A stretch of 64,000 nucleotides of DNA. Source: Clostridium sp. GTDB lineage: Bacteria; Bacillota; Clostridia; Lachnospirales; Lachnospiraceae. The position numbers were made by a program, and so were the translations under genes. The notes beneath the pieces were generated by a model. It ran no database searches. It saw only the letters and a list, made by a program, of their open reading frames with translations, and was not told where the DNA came from. Of this stretch, positions 1 through 7,277 are shown piece after piece; the stretch's first letter is position 1, and each line of letters begins with the position of its first letter. The stretch spans positions 1-64,000 of the forward strand of contig SFNH01000001.1 of the NCBI GenBank assembly GCA_004554205.1, written 5' to 3'.

Positions 1-1
1 G

Positions 2-1087
2 GCCTTTGAGAAGGGCAAGGAGGTGAAGATGGAGCTGTATGATGCCAACTGGAAGGTGGTGGCAGAGAAGACTGTCACGACGGACGATTACGGAATGGCT
101 GCCGCCGACTTCGTGTTGCCACAAGGCGGACTGACTGGACAGTATAGTGTAAGAGCCATGGGCGATGGATGCTACTTCCGTGTTGAAGAATACAGGCGAC
201 CCACCTTTGAAATCAACTTTCCCGAGGTGAACGAACGATATTCATGGGGCGACACAGTGGTGGTGAAAGCTACAGCTAAGACCTATGCAGGCCTGCCTGT
301 TCAGGGAGCCAAGGTGGAATACACTGTGACAAGGCGCAATCAGCTGTGGTGGTGGGGCTCACGTTCAGCCGACCGACAGGTGATGACCGGAGAGGCTGTG
401 ACCCGTGAGGATGGAAGCTTTGATGAAATGGTCTGTGATGGGAAGGCTCTTTCCGGACGGGCGCTGATGGATTATATCGGCGAGCAGATTCATAAGGCAT
501 ACTTTCTTGACGATGATAATATTCAGAAGGAGCCGGCCAGAGATTTCATGTGGTATTTGTGGTGCGGAGCCAAGTCGCCGGTATTCGGAAAGGACAAGAT
601 GAGTACCTTTGAGCATTACTTTGTGGCGGATGCGGCAGTCTGCAGGGAGCACATGAATCCCTATTACAAGCTAAGCCAGAGGGAGGAGATCTGCGATAAG
701 ATCCTCAAAGATTTCGGACTCCCCGCCAGGGGCTCCCACATTATCAACGGGCATGTTCCGGTAAAGATCAAGGACGGGGAGACTCCGGTGAAGGCAAATG
801 GGAAGCTGTTCATCATTGACGGAGGCCTCTCGAAGGCATACCAGAAACATACCGGGATAGCCGGTTACACACTGATCTATAATTCCCATCATTTAGCGCT
901 TGCGGAGCATAAGCCCTTTGACCCGGCTAAGGAGAGCACGCCGAAAGTATCCATCGTAGAGAAGATGAAGAAGCGCGTCATGGTGGGGGACACGGATAAG
1001 GGCCGGGAGCTTCGGGAGATGATTGATGATTTAAAGGAGCTTGTGGCAGCGTACCGCCGTGGTGATATTAAGGAGGCAGTTGATTAG
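2..1087 (+). CDS. fbp: Chimeric partial ORF: alpha-2-macroglobulin-like fragment joined to C-terminal third of fructose-1,6-bisphosphatase
   Basis: The frame is open to the left edge, so the 5' end is missing; the GTG at 23 is only the first internal start. Codons up to about 410 read like beta-sandwich (MG) domains of a Bacteroidetes alpha-2-macroglobulin, with YRRPTFEI and a Trp-rich stretch. From about 430 on the protein matches the C-terminal part of class III (Firmicutes, about 650-670 aa) fructose-1,6-bisphosphatase: DGKALSG, MWYLWCGAKSPVFGKDKMSTFE, INGHVPVK, DGGLSKAYQ and YTLIYNSHHL. The fbp half lacks the N-terminal metal-binding catalytic part, so the product cannot be a working gluconeogenic enzyme. 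The two halves meet inside REDGSFDE, a motif plausible in both families. I infer an assembly misjoin; true fusion or recombination is far less likely. Confidence 0.8.
   Translation, partial: AFEKGKEVKMELYDANWKVVAEKTVTTDDYGMAAADFVLPQGGLTGQYSVRAMGDGCYFRVEEYRRPTFEINFPEVNERYSWGDTVVVKATAKTYAGLPVQGAKVEYTVTRRNQLWWWGSRSADRQVMTGEAVTREDGSFDEMVCDGKALSGRALMDYIGEQIHKAYFLDDDNIQKEPARDFMWYLWCGAKSPVFGKDKMSTFEHYFVADAAVCREHMNPYYKLSQREEICDKILKDFGLPARGSHIINGHVPVKIKDGETPVKANGKLFIIDGGLSKAYQKHTGIAGYTLIYNSHHLALAEHKPFDPAKESTPKVSIVEKMKKRVMVGDTDKGRELREMIDDLKELVAAYRRGDIKEAVD
395..430. other. Probable misjoin between Bacteroidetes-type and Clostridia-type sequence
   Basis: Left of this point the translation belongs to an alpha-2-macroglobulin-like protein; right of it to fructose-1,6-bisphosphatase. 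The joint falls in a stretch encoding EDGSF, a short motif either protein could contain, so a brief shared DNA string may have bridged two genomes in assembly. The exact base cannot be fixed without intact homologues. Confidence 0.65.
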
Positions 1088-1175
1088 ATTAGATGTAACA
1101 TTTTGGCCTTCGGCAGAACTGTTACGAGTAGAAGCGCGATCCCATGGCGCGAAAGTGAGAGATAAGGAGAATCGC

Positions 1176-1673
1176 ATGAGAAGAGAAGAATTTTTGCATG
1201 GACTTGAAGCGTCTCTTTCCGGCAATGTGCCGCCGTCAGTGGTGCGGGAGAACCTGCGCTACTATGACGACTACATTCGTACCGAGCTTGAGAAAGGGCG
1301 CGCGGAGGCGGAGGTGATGGAGGAGCTGGGCGAGCCGAGGCTGATCGCCCGCACCATCATGGATGCGACTCCCGGAGCAGAAGAGGGAGCTTATGAGGAA
1401 TATCACCCTTACGGTTCTTACGCGCGTTCCGCGAGCGGACGAAGCGGCGATGCTGACGAGGGCGCCGGGGATTCCGGGCGGTTTAGGGAAACAATCCGCT
1501 ACTATGATTTAAGTAAATGGTATTGGAAGCTTTTGGCGGTTGTCGTGGTGATCGCGGTCTTTACTATCGTGATTACGGTGGTGAGCGGACTCTTAAGCCT
1601 GGTGATTCCCATTTTACCTGTGATCGGCCTGATCATTGTGATCATGTGGTTTGTCCGGGGGCCGCGGCAATAA
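1176..1673 (+). CDS. HAAS/DUF1700-like small membrane protein
   Basis: A 165-residue protein. Residues 1-75 form an acidic helical module (RREEFLHGLEASL ... VRENLRYYDDYIRTE ... EVMEELGEPRLIA) typical of the HAAS/DUF1700 fold found with PadR-type regulators. A polar linker follows, then two hydrophobic segments at about 115-137 and 140-160 next to a short basic end. ATG 1176 is chosen because AAGGAG lies at 1164-1169; the longer frame from 1041 overlaps fbp and has no such signal. No PadR gene is adjacent. Function unknown; probably membrane-anchored with the helical domain in the cytoplasm. Confidence 0.7.
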   Translation: MRREEFLHGLEASLSGNVPPSVVRENLRYYDDYIRTELEKGRAEAEVMEELGEPRLIARTIMDATPGAEEGAYEEYHPYGSYARSASGRSGDADEGAGDSGRFRETIRYYDLSKWYWKLLAVVVVIAVFTIVITVVSGLLSLVIPILPVIGLIIVIMWFVRGPRQ

Positions 1674-1711
1674 CTGGAAAAATTAACTAAATATAAAAAT
1701 TAACTTAATAC

Positions 1712-1740
1712 TTGACAAAAGTATTAAGGCTATGTATAAT
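1712..1740 (+). promoter_or_regulatory. Vegetative (sigma-A type) promoter for the NlpC/P60 gene
   Basis: TTGACA at 1712-1717 and TATAAT at 1735-1740 are separated by 17 bases: a perfect consensus. The next gene starts at 1809, leaving a leader of about 60 bases. Confidence 0.85.
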
Positions 1741-1808
1741 GACTTCGTAACATATTTAATAAATATGTAATATTTGACGCCAAACATTGGCGAATGGGGG
1801 CGACAGGA

Positions 1809-2429
1809 ATGAAAAAATCCGCATTATACATAGCAGCGACGATGATCATAGCAGGGAGTCTGATGTGGGGCAATCCGATGATTTCTCACGCGGAGCCGGA
1901 GGAGGCTTCGGCGGAAGTGACCGCGGACAGTGCGATAATCACAGTGGGTGAAGACGAGAGCGACGAGGAGGGCGGCCCGGGGGCAGAGCTCGAACGGGCG
2001 CTCGAGGAGGAGCAGGCAGCCGCGGAGGCGGCCCGCGCAGCGGACAAAGCAGCCCAGGCTGTGGCGGACGCCCGCCAGAACCTCGTAAATTATGCCCTGC
2101 AGTTCGTGGGCTGCCCGTACCGCGCCGGCGGAAACGACCCGCGCAGCGGGGCGGACTGCTCCGGTTTTGTAAAGTTCGTGATGCAGAATGGCGCCGATAT
2201 CACCATGAACCGCAGCTCCCGTTCCCAGGCGACTCAGGGTCGGCCGATCAGCGCCGCCGAGATTCAGCCGGGAGATCTGGTATTCTACGGGAATGGTTCA
2301 GGTATTAACCACGTTGCCATGTATATCGGAAACGGACAGATCGTTCACGCATCTACATATAAGACGGGCATAAAGATTTCCAATTGGACTTATCGTGCGC
2401 CGATAAAGATCATCAGTATGTTTGGGTAA
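1809..2429 (+). CDS. Secreted NlpC/P60 family cell-wall hydrolase
   Basis: A 206-residue protein that probably cleaves peptide bonds in peptidoglycan stems. ATG 1809 gives a clean signal peptide (MKKSALYIAATMIIAG ... SHA); the in-frame ATG at 1794 would add five residues before it. An acidic, Ala/Glu-rich stretch at about 30-90 could be coiled coil. The NlpC/P60 domain fills the C-terminal half: Cys117 in GADCSGFVKF is the nucleophile and NHVAMYIGNGQIVHAS holds the catalytic histidine region. No SH3 or LysM domain is visible, so wall binding may rely on the charged linker. It has its own strong promoter and is followed by an inverted repeat. Confidence 0.9.
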   Translation: MKKSALYIAATMIIAGSLMWGNPMISHAEPEEASAEVTADSAIITVGEDESDEEGGPGAELERALEEEQAAAEAARAADKAAQAVADARQNLVNYALQFVGCPYRAGGNDPRSGADCSGFVKFVMQNGADITMNRSSRSQATQGRPISAAEIQPGDLVFYGNGSGINHVAMYIGNGQIVHASTYKTGIKISNWTYRAPIKIISMFG

Positions 2430-2432
2430 AAG

Positions 2433-2485
2433 GTAACTGTTCAGCAGGTCGGCGCAGTAAATGCGCAAACCTGCTGAACAGTTAC
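2433..2485. repeat. Dispersed palindromic repeat, copy 1
   Basis: A perfect 17-base inverted repeat: GTAACTGTTCAGCAGGT at 2433-2449 pairs with 2469-2485, and GCGCA/TGCGC pairs inside. It sits just after the NlpC/P60 stop codon. Five A follow on the plus strand, so it is not a normal plus-strand terminator. It shares its ends with about eleven other intergenic copies in the window. Confidence 0.85.
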
Positions 2486-2594
2486 AAAAATTCAATTTGT
2501 AAAAAACTTGTAAAAAACCTGCGCATAATTGCATTGATCCGCGCCATACTAAACCTGTAACAAATCCAATGGATTGAAACAGGAGGTATGAACC

Positions 2595-2801
2595 ATGAGA
2601 GACAATTACAATGATATGGACAACAACAGAAACTGCTTGAACAGCAGTCGGAATGACAGCCAGAACAGCAGCCGGAATGATGCCCAGAACACCAGCCGCA
2701 ACAACAGCCGGAATGATGCGCAGGACAACAGCCGCAACAACAATCAGAATAACAACCGCAACAGCAGCCAGAACAAGATGCAGAACGAGACGAGACGCTG
2801 A
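2595..2801 (+). CDS. Small Asn/Ser/Arg-rich repetitive protein
   Basis: A 68-residue protein composed almost wholly of Asn, Ser, Arg, Gln and Asp, built from rough eight-residue units of the form NSSRNDxQ. ATG 2595 has a strong AGGAGG at 2581-2586. There is one Cys (residue 14) and no hydrophobic core or membrane segment, so it is probably disordered. An intrinsic terminator follows, supporting a single-gene unit. I do not recognise a family. The composition is loosely like small spore-coat or spore-core proteins, but that is only an impression. Confidence 0.65.
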   Translation: MRDNYNDMDNNRNCLNSSRNDSQNSSRNDAQNTSRNNSRNDAQDNSRNNNQNNNRNSSQNKMQNETRR

Positions 2802-2817
2802 TCGTTTTGCCTGGAAG

Positions 2818-2845
2818 GGCCGCCCCGGGACAAGGGGCGGCCTTT
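2818..2845 (+). terminator. Intrinsic terminator after the Asn-rich gene
   Basis: GGCCGCCCC at 2818-2826 pairs perfectly with GGGGCGGCC at 2834-2842 across a seven-base loop and is followed by TTTCT. Confidence 0.85.
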
Positions 2846-2887
2846 CTACATATACTAACAGTAAGATAGAATGTGGGCGGTAGTGCC

Positions 2888-3226
2888 ATGTGGTATTTGA
2901 TCAGCGCGGCGGATTTAGAGCGGTATCTTAATGAGGGACGCCGGATGTTCCTGGTCGACTTAAGAGACAGGGACGCATACCGGAAGTCGCATATCCTGGG
3001 GGCAGTCAACATTCCCGGCGATGAGCTGATGGAGCGGCTCTGCGAACTGCCCCGTGACAGGCTCATTGTCCTGTACTGCTACCACGGAGCAAACAGTATG
3101 ATGGCGGCAAGGAAGCTGGCGGCGCTTGGCTACGAGGTGGCAGACGTGTACGGCGGGATCCTGGCATACAGAGGTAATCACCTTGCGACGCAATTTTGCG
3201 TTGACAATGATTCGGGCGGGATTTAA
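2888..3226 (+). CDS. Single-domain rhodanese-like sulfurtransferase
   Basis: A 112-residue protein covering one rhodanese domain: DLRDRDAYRKSHILGAVNIPG is the typical N-terminal motif, and Cys64 in LYCYHGANSM heads the active-site loop, so the protein should be catalytically competent in moving sulfane sulfur. ATG 2888 (MWYLISAADLE) fits the domain start; a GTG at 2873 is the longer alternative, and neither has a strong ribosome site. The last residues, after AYRGN, are not conserved-looking. It lies between the terminator of the Asn-rich gene and yfcE, in its own short unit. Confidence 0.8.
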   Translation: MWYLISAADLERYLNEGRRMFLVDLRDRDAYRKSHILGAVNIPGDELMERLCELPRDRLIVLYCYHGANSMMAARKLAALGYEVADVYGGILAYRGNHLATQFCVDNDSGGI

Positions 3227-3282
3227 AATAGTTAATGATTATACAGTATTTTTATCATTACACGCGATTAAGGAGAAGCACC

Positions 3283-3831
3283 ATGAAAAAATATATGTTT
3301 GCATCGGATCTTCACGGTTCGGCCTATTACTGCCGGAAGCTTATCGAGGCATACCGGAAGTCGGGAGCGGACCGTCTGATCCTGCTGGGAGATCTGCTCT
3401 ATCACGGGCCGCGCAATGACCTGCCGAGGGATTATGCCCCGAGGGAAGTCGCTGCCATGTTAAACGAATACAAAACCTCGATCTGCGCCGTGCGCGGCAA
3501 CTGTGACGCGGAGGTTGACCAGATGGTCCTCGAATTTCCGGCGCTCGCAGACTATGCGCTGCTCGCGCTTAACGGCCTGAATTTCTTTGCGACCCACGGC
3601 GATGCGTTCAATCAGGAAAATATGCCGCCGATCAGGCCGGGAGATATTCTGATTCACGGGCATACCCATCTTTTGAAGGCTGAAAAGCACGGGGAACATT
3701 ATATTTTAAATCCCGGCTCCGCCTCGATTCCGAAGGGGGGAAATCCGGCGACCTACGCGCTCCTTGAGGATACCACGTTCCGGATCCTTGATTTTGACGA
3801 TAACGTGGTGAAGGAAGCAGTGCTGGCATAA
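3283..3831 (+). CDS. yfcE: YfcE/MJ0936-type metallophosphodiesterase (copy 1)
   Basis: A 182-residue calcineurin-like phosphoesterase with the dinuclear-metal motifs in order: SDLHG, GDLLYHGP, RGNCD, THGD, GHTH and NPGSASIPK. The family hydrolyses phosphodiesters in vitro; the physiological substrate is unclear. ATG 3283 has AGGAG at 3271-3275; the longer frame from 3235 lacks a ribosome site. It leads a run with the RNA methyltransferase (12 bases later), rdgB and a second yfcE-like gene. Confidence 0.85.
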   Translation: MKKYMFASDLHGSAYYCRKLIEAYRKSGADRLILLGDLLYHGPRNDLPRDYAPREVAAMLNEYKTSICAVRGNCDAEVDQMVLEFPALADYALLALNGLNFFATHGDAFNQENMPPIRPGDILIHGHTHLLKAEKHGEHYILNPGSASIPKGGNPATYALLEDTTFRILDFDDNVVKEAVLA

Positions 3832-3843
3832 GAGAGGGAACCT

Positions 3844-5022
3844 ATGGCGACAAAGGCATATGAGCTGATCGCGCCGTGCCATTTCGGCCTGGAGGCAGTC
3901 CTTAAGCGGGAAATCCTTAATCTGGGCTATGAGATATCGAAGGTGGAGGACGGTAAGGTCACATTTTCAGCTGACGCGGCGGGTATCTGCCGCGCGAATA
4001 TTTTTCTGCGCACAACGGAGCGCATCCTTCTTAAGGTGGGGCAGTTTTCCGCGACGACCTTCGAGGAGCTTTTTCAGGGGACAAAGGCGCTTCCCTGGGA
4101 GGATTTCATCCCGCAGGATGGTAAATTCTGGGTAAAAAAGGCAAACTCCGTGGGGAGCAAGCTCTTCAGCCCGTCGGATATCCAGGCCGTGATGAAGAAA
4201 GCCATGGTAGAGCGCCTGAAAGCCGCCTACGGCGCGGATGTGCTGCCGGAGAGCGGGACAGCTTACCCGGTGCGTGTGTCCCTGTATAAGGACATGGTGA
4301 CGGTGGCGCTTGACACGACCGGGGACTCTCTCCACAAGCGCGGATACCGGAAAATGACGAGCAGGGCGCCGATCGAGGAGACTCTGGCCGCGGCGCTTAT
4401 CATGCTGACTCCGTGGAATAAGGATCGGATTCTCGTCGATCCGTTCTGCGGGAGCGGGACATTCCCGATCGAGGCGGCGATGATGGCGGCAGGGATAGCG
4501 CCGGGGATGAACCGCTCGTTCCTCTCGGAGGACTGGAAGCATATAATCCCGCGCAAATGCTGGTATGACGCCATCGACGAGGCCCACGGGCAGGTGGACG
4601 ATACGGTGAAGGTGGATATCCAGGGCTACGATGCGGACGGTGACGTGATCAGGGCGGCGCGGGCCAATGCGGAGCTTGCGGGCGTGGGGCATATGATCCA
4701 TTTTCAGCAGAGGGCGGTAAAGGACTTGAGCCACCCGAAGAAATATGGCTTTTTGATCACAAACCCGCCCTACGGAGAGCGCATCGAGGAAAAGAGGAAT
4801 CTTCCGGCGCTCTATACACAGCTCGGCGAGCGTTTCCGGGCGCTCGATTCGTGGTCGGCATTCCTGATCACCGCGTATGAGGACGCGGAAAAATATATGG
4901 GGCGCAGGGCGGATAAGAACTGGAAAATCTATAATGGAATGATGAAAACGTATTTCTATCAGTTCCTGGGCCCGAAGCCGCCGAGGCAGGGAAGCGAGAG
5001 GGACTTAAGGACGTGGACATGA
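3844..5022 (+). CDS. THUMP-domain class I SAM-dependent RNA methyltransferase (RlmL/YpsC family)
   Basis: A 392-residue protein. The N-terminal 150 or so residues include a THUMP-like RNA-binding region (ELIAPCHFGLEAVLKREI at the start). The C-terminal half is a Rossmann methyltransferase with DPFCGSGTFPIEAA as a substrate/SAM motif and NPPYGER as the N6/N2-type catalytic motif. Relatives methylate guanine N2 in 23S rRNA (the N-terminal half of E. coli RlmL; B. subtilis YpsC). The stop overlaps the next start as ATGA, so it is translationally coupled to rdgB. Confidence 0.88.
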   Translation: MATKAYELIAPCHFGLEAVLKREILNLGYEISKVEDGKVTFSADAAGICRANIFLRTTERILLKVGQFSATTFEELFQGTKALPWEDFIPQDGKFWVKKANSVGSKLFSPSDIQAVMKKAMVERLKAAYGADVLPESGTAYPVRVSLYKDMVTVALDTTGDSLHKRGYRKMTSRAPIEETLAAALIMLTPWNKDRILVDPFCGSGTFPIEAAMMAAGIAPGMNRSFLSEDWKHIIPRKCWYDAIDEAHGQVDDTVKVDIQGYDADGDVIRAARANAELAGVGHMIHFQQRAVKDLSHPKKYGFLITNPPYGERIEEKRNLPALYTQLGERFRALDSWSAFLITAYEDAEKYMGRRADKNWKIYNGMMKTYFYQFLGPKPPRQGSERDLRTWT

Positions 5023-5627
5023 AGCACAGAATTATATTTGCGACCGGCAATGTCGAAAAAATGAGAGAGATTCGTATGATCCTTAAGGATCTGGGCTGCG
5101 AGGTGCTTTCGATGAAGGAGGCGGGCGTGGACATCGAGATCAATGAATGCGGCGCGTCCTTCGCGGAGAACGCACAGATCAAGGCGCGGGCCGTGTGGGA
5201 GTGCACAGGAGGCATCGTTCTGGCGGACGACTCCGGGCTTGTCGTGGACTATATCGGCGGCGAGCCGGGCATATACTCGGCGCGCTACATGGGCGAGGAC
5301 ACCCCCTACGAGATCAAGAACCGCAATCTTATCGAGCGCCTTGCGGGCGCTGAGGGCGAGGAGCGCGCGGCGCGGTTTGTCTGCAATATTGCGGCGGCGC
5401 TGCCGGATGGGCGCGTGCTTCACGCAGAGGCTTTTATGGAGGGCATGATCGCGGATGCGCCTGCGGGAAACGGCGGCTTCGGCTTTGACCCGATCCTGTA
5501 TATTCCGGAGCTTAAAAAGACTGCGGCGGAGCTTACCGACCATCAGAAGAATAAGATCAGCCATCGCGGCAAGGCGCTCGAGGCGATGAAGGCAGAGCTT
5601 GCGGCAGTTCTTAAGGAGGAGAGATGA
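5019..5627 (+). CDS. rdgB: XTP/dITP diphosphatase (RdgB/HAM1 family)
   Basis: A 202-residue house-cleaning enzyme that hydrolyses non-canonical purine triphosphates such as dITP and XTP. Visible motifs are FATGNVEKMREI, SFAENAQIKARA, LADDSGLVVDYIGGEPGIYSARY and GFGFDPI. ATG 5019 is chosen over GTG 5013 because AAGGA lies at 5007-5011 and the start overlaps the previous stop as ATGA. The gene again overlaps the next one as ATGA, so the three genes form a tightly coupled unit. Confidence 0.95.
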   Translation: MKHRIIFATGNVEKMREIRMILKDLGCEVLSMKEAGVDIEINECGASFAENAQIKARAVWECTGGIVLADDSGLVVDYIGGEPGIYSARYMGEDTPYEIKNRNLIERLAGAEGEERAARFVCNIAAALPDGRVLHAEAFMEGMIADAPAGNGGFGFDPILYIPELKKTAAELTDHQKNKISHRGKALEAMKAELAAVLKEER

Positions 5628-6112
5628 TGAAAATACTGATCGTGAGTGACACGCACCGAAGGGACGAGAATTTACGGTATGTGTTGGAGCGGGAGGCCCC
5701 GTTTGATATGCTGATCCATCTCGGGGATGCCGAGGGAAGCGAGTATGAGATCGAAAAGTGGGTGGAGCCGGGCTGCCGCCTTGAGATGGTGATGGGGAAC
5801 AACGATTTCTTTTCCTCGTTAAACCGTGAGATCGAATTAAACCTCGGGCCCCACCGCGCCCTCCTGACGCATGGGCATTATTATAATGTGTCCCTCGGGG
5901 TGGAGCTTCTGCGCTCGGAGGCGATCGACCGGGGCTGCGATATCGCCATGTACGGCCACACGCACAGACCGTTTCTGGAAATCGGGGATCAGGTCACGAT
6001 CTTAAACCCGGGCAGTCTCTCTTATCCGAGGCAGGAGGGGCGAAAGCCATCCTACATGGTGATGACGCTCGGCGGGGACGGGAAGGCAGAGTATCGCACC
6101 TGCTATCTGTAA
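5624..6112 (+). CDS. YfcE/MJ0936-type metallophosphodiesterase (copy 2)
   Basis: A 162-residue calcineurin-like phosphoesterase with SDTHR, HLGDAEGSEYE, MGNNDFF, LTHGHYY, YGHTHRP and NPGSLSYPR. It follows rdgB with a four-base overlap, a pairing common in Clostridia, and is clearly different from copy 1. Its stop codon TAA is the first triplet of a dispersed repeat (6110-6280). The substrate cannot be told from sequence. Confidence 0.88.
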   Translation: MMKILIVSDTHRRDENLRYVLEREAPFDMLIHLGDAEGSEYEIEKWVEPGCRLEMVMGNNDFFSSLNREIELNLGPHRALLTHGHYYNVSLGVELLRSEAIDRGCDIAMYGHTHRPFLEIGDQVTILNPGSLSYPRQEGRKPSYMVMTLGGDGKAEYRTCYL

Positions 6113-6280
6113 CAGTTTAGCCATGCGGAGTTTCCGGCGGATTTCACGCCGCAGTCTCGGACAAACAGCCCCGAGGGACCTCCGGCGGCAGCTATAGGCT
6201 GGAACGCCAGAAATAGGCGGACGAACAAAAACGAAAACGCCGTCCGCGACCGAATAAAATAAAAATGGCTGAACTGTCAC
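6110..6280. repeat. Dispersed palindromic repeat, copy 2 (long form)
   Basis: Begins TAACAGTTTAGCCAT (including the stop of the gene before) and ends ATGGCTGAACTGTCAC; the ends are imperfect inverted repeats (13 of 15). The right side holds a module with AACAAAAACGAAAACGCC and CCGCGACCGA that recurs at 15707-15763 and 21611-21668. It fills most of the gap before hup, and no protein-coding signal is evident in it. Confidence 0.75.
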
Positions 6281-6308
6281 AAAAAACCCATAAAAAAGTT
6301 AAAAAACC

Positions 6309-6337
6309 TTGACAAAGAGTGGTAAAACAGATATAAA
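6309..6337 (+). promoter_or_regulatory. Vegetative promoter for hup
   Basis: TTGACA at 6309-6314 and TATAAA at 6332-6337 with a 17-base spacer, about 70 bases ahead of the hup start. Confidence 0.8.
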
Positions 6338-6403
6338 TGGAAGAGTACATTTATAAGAATAGTGCCGATAGGGTGCTATTGACGTTTGTAGGAGGAATTT
6401 ATA

Positions 6404-6679
6404 ATGAACAAGACAGAGTTAGTTGCAGCAGTAGCAGAGCAGGCAGGTCTGTCCAAGAAGGACGCAGAGGCCGCTGTAAAGGCATTTTCCGACGTGGTAG
6501 CGGGCGCTCTGAAGAAGGGCGACAAGGTTCAGTTAGTTGGCTTTGGTACCTTTGAGGTATCCGAGAGAGCGGCGAGAGAGGGCAGAAACCCGCGTACCGG
6601 CAAAAGCATCAAGATCAAGGCCTGCAAGAGCCCGAAGTTCAAAGCCGGCAAGGCATTAAAGGATCTCGTAAACGGCTGA
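6404..6679 (+). CDS. hup: HU-type nucleoid DNA-binding protein
   Basis: A 91-residue, full-length HU protein: [22 protein letters not shown] at the N-terminus, the VGFGTFEV core, and the DNA-binding arm [17 protein letters not shown]. It binds and bends DNA as a dimer. A strong AGGAGG lies about eight bases before ATG 6404, and a consensus promoter precedes it. It is followed after three bases by rqcP, the usual order in Clostridia. Confidence 0.97.
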   Translation: MNKTELVAAVAEQAGLSKKDAEAAVKAFSDVVAGALKKGDKVQLVGFGTFEVSERAAREGRNPRTGKSIKIKACKSPKFKAGKALKDLVNG

Positions 6680-6682
6680 TCG

Positions 6683-6922
6683 ATGAGATTAGACAAGTAC
6701 CTGAAAGTATCCCGCCTGATCAAGCGCAGGACCGTTGCCAACGAAGCCTGCGACGCGGGACGCGTCCTGATCAACGGCCGCCCGGCGAAGGCATCGGCAG
6801 AGGTCAGGGTGGGAGATGTTATTGAGATTCAGTTTGGAACAAGCTCCGTCAAGGTGGAAGTCACAGACGTCCAGGAGACCGTCCGCAAGGACGATGCGAA
6901 GGAGCTGTACCGCTATCTCTGA
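6683..6922 (+). CDS. rqcP: RqcP (YabO), S4-domain ribosome quality-control protein
   Basis: A 79-residue S4-domain protein (MRLDKYLKVSRLIKRRTVANEACDAGRVLINGRPAKAS) of the Hsp15/RqcP group. In B. subtilis RqcP works with RqcH on stalled large subunits to add C-terminal alanine tails. It starts three bases after hup, so it is likely co-transcribed from the hup promoter. Confidence 0.93.
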   Translation: MRLDKYLKVSRLIKRRTVANEACDAGRVLINGRPAKASAEVRVGDVIEIQFGTSSVKVEVTDVQETVRKDDAKELYRYL

Positions 6923-6925
6923 TGT

Positions 6926-6954
6926 GTATAATCCATAAGACCTTCTCATATACT
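6926..6954 (+). promoter_or_regulatory. Possible sporulation (sigma-E type) promoter for yabPQ
   Basis: GTATAAT at 6926-6932 and CATATACT at 6947-6954, 14 bases apart, resemble the mother-cell sigma-E pattern. This fits yabP and yabQ, known mother-cell genes. The match is by eye. Confidence 0.4.
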
Positions 6955-6988
6955 GAATCAGAAGTTCGTATATCAGGGGGTCTTTTGC

Positions 6989-7273
6989 ATGGAAGAAAAA
7001 ACCGGAGTTAAACCCCATTCCTGTCTGATGCAGGATCGCTCGTCGGTGAAGCTGACCGGCGTGCGGGAGGTGGTGTCCTTCGATGACAGCCAGGTCGTGA
7101 TGGATACGGACATGGGTCTTCTCTCGGTCAAGGGGCGGGAGCTGCACGTGAGCCGGCTGACGGTGGAAAAAGGCGAGGTGGACGTGGAGGGAACGGTGGA
7201 CAGCCTGACCTATTCCTCCAACGAGTCGTACCGGAAGGCGGGGCAGTCCCTTTTTGCCCGCATGTTCCGCTGA
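6989..7273 (+). CDS. yabP: Spore protein YabP
   Basis: A 94-residue protein of the YabP family (RSSVKLTGVREVVSFDDSQVVMDTDMG ... LHVSRLTVEKGEVDVEGTVDSLTY). In Bacillus the gene is needed for normal sporulation and is made in the mother cell; its role is structural. Its ribosome site (GGGGG at 6976-6980) lies in the right arm of an imperfect hairpin between rqcP and yabP. It overlaps the nominal yabQ frame but not its likely start. Confidence 0.92.
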   Translation: MEEKTGVKPHSCLMQDRSSVKLTGVREVVSFDDSQVVMDTDMGLLSVKGRELHVSRLTVEKGEVDVEGTVDSLTYSSNESYRKAGQSLFARMFR

Positions 7274-7277
7274 CGCG

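Noticed and set aside
2482..3066. 194-residue minus-strand ORF, very rich in Cys and Gly
   Set aside because: It is the antisense of the Asn/Ser codon repeats of the small plus-strand gene; the Cys/Gly pattern comes from the complement of that repeat, and it crosses a plus-strand terminator and the rhodanese gene.
3967..4734. 255-residue minus-strand ORF inside the RNA methyltransferase gene
   Set aside because: Shadow frame of a GC-rich gene with a clear family match on the plus strand; the product is His/Arg-rich with no domain.
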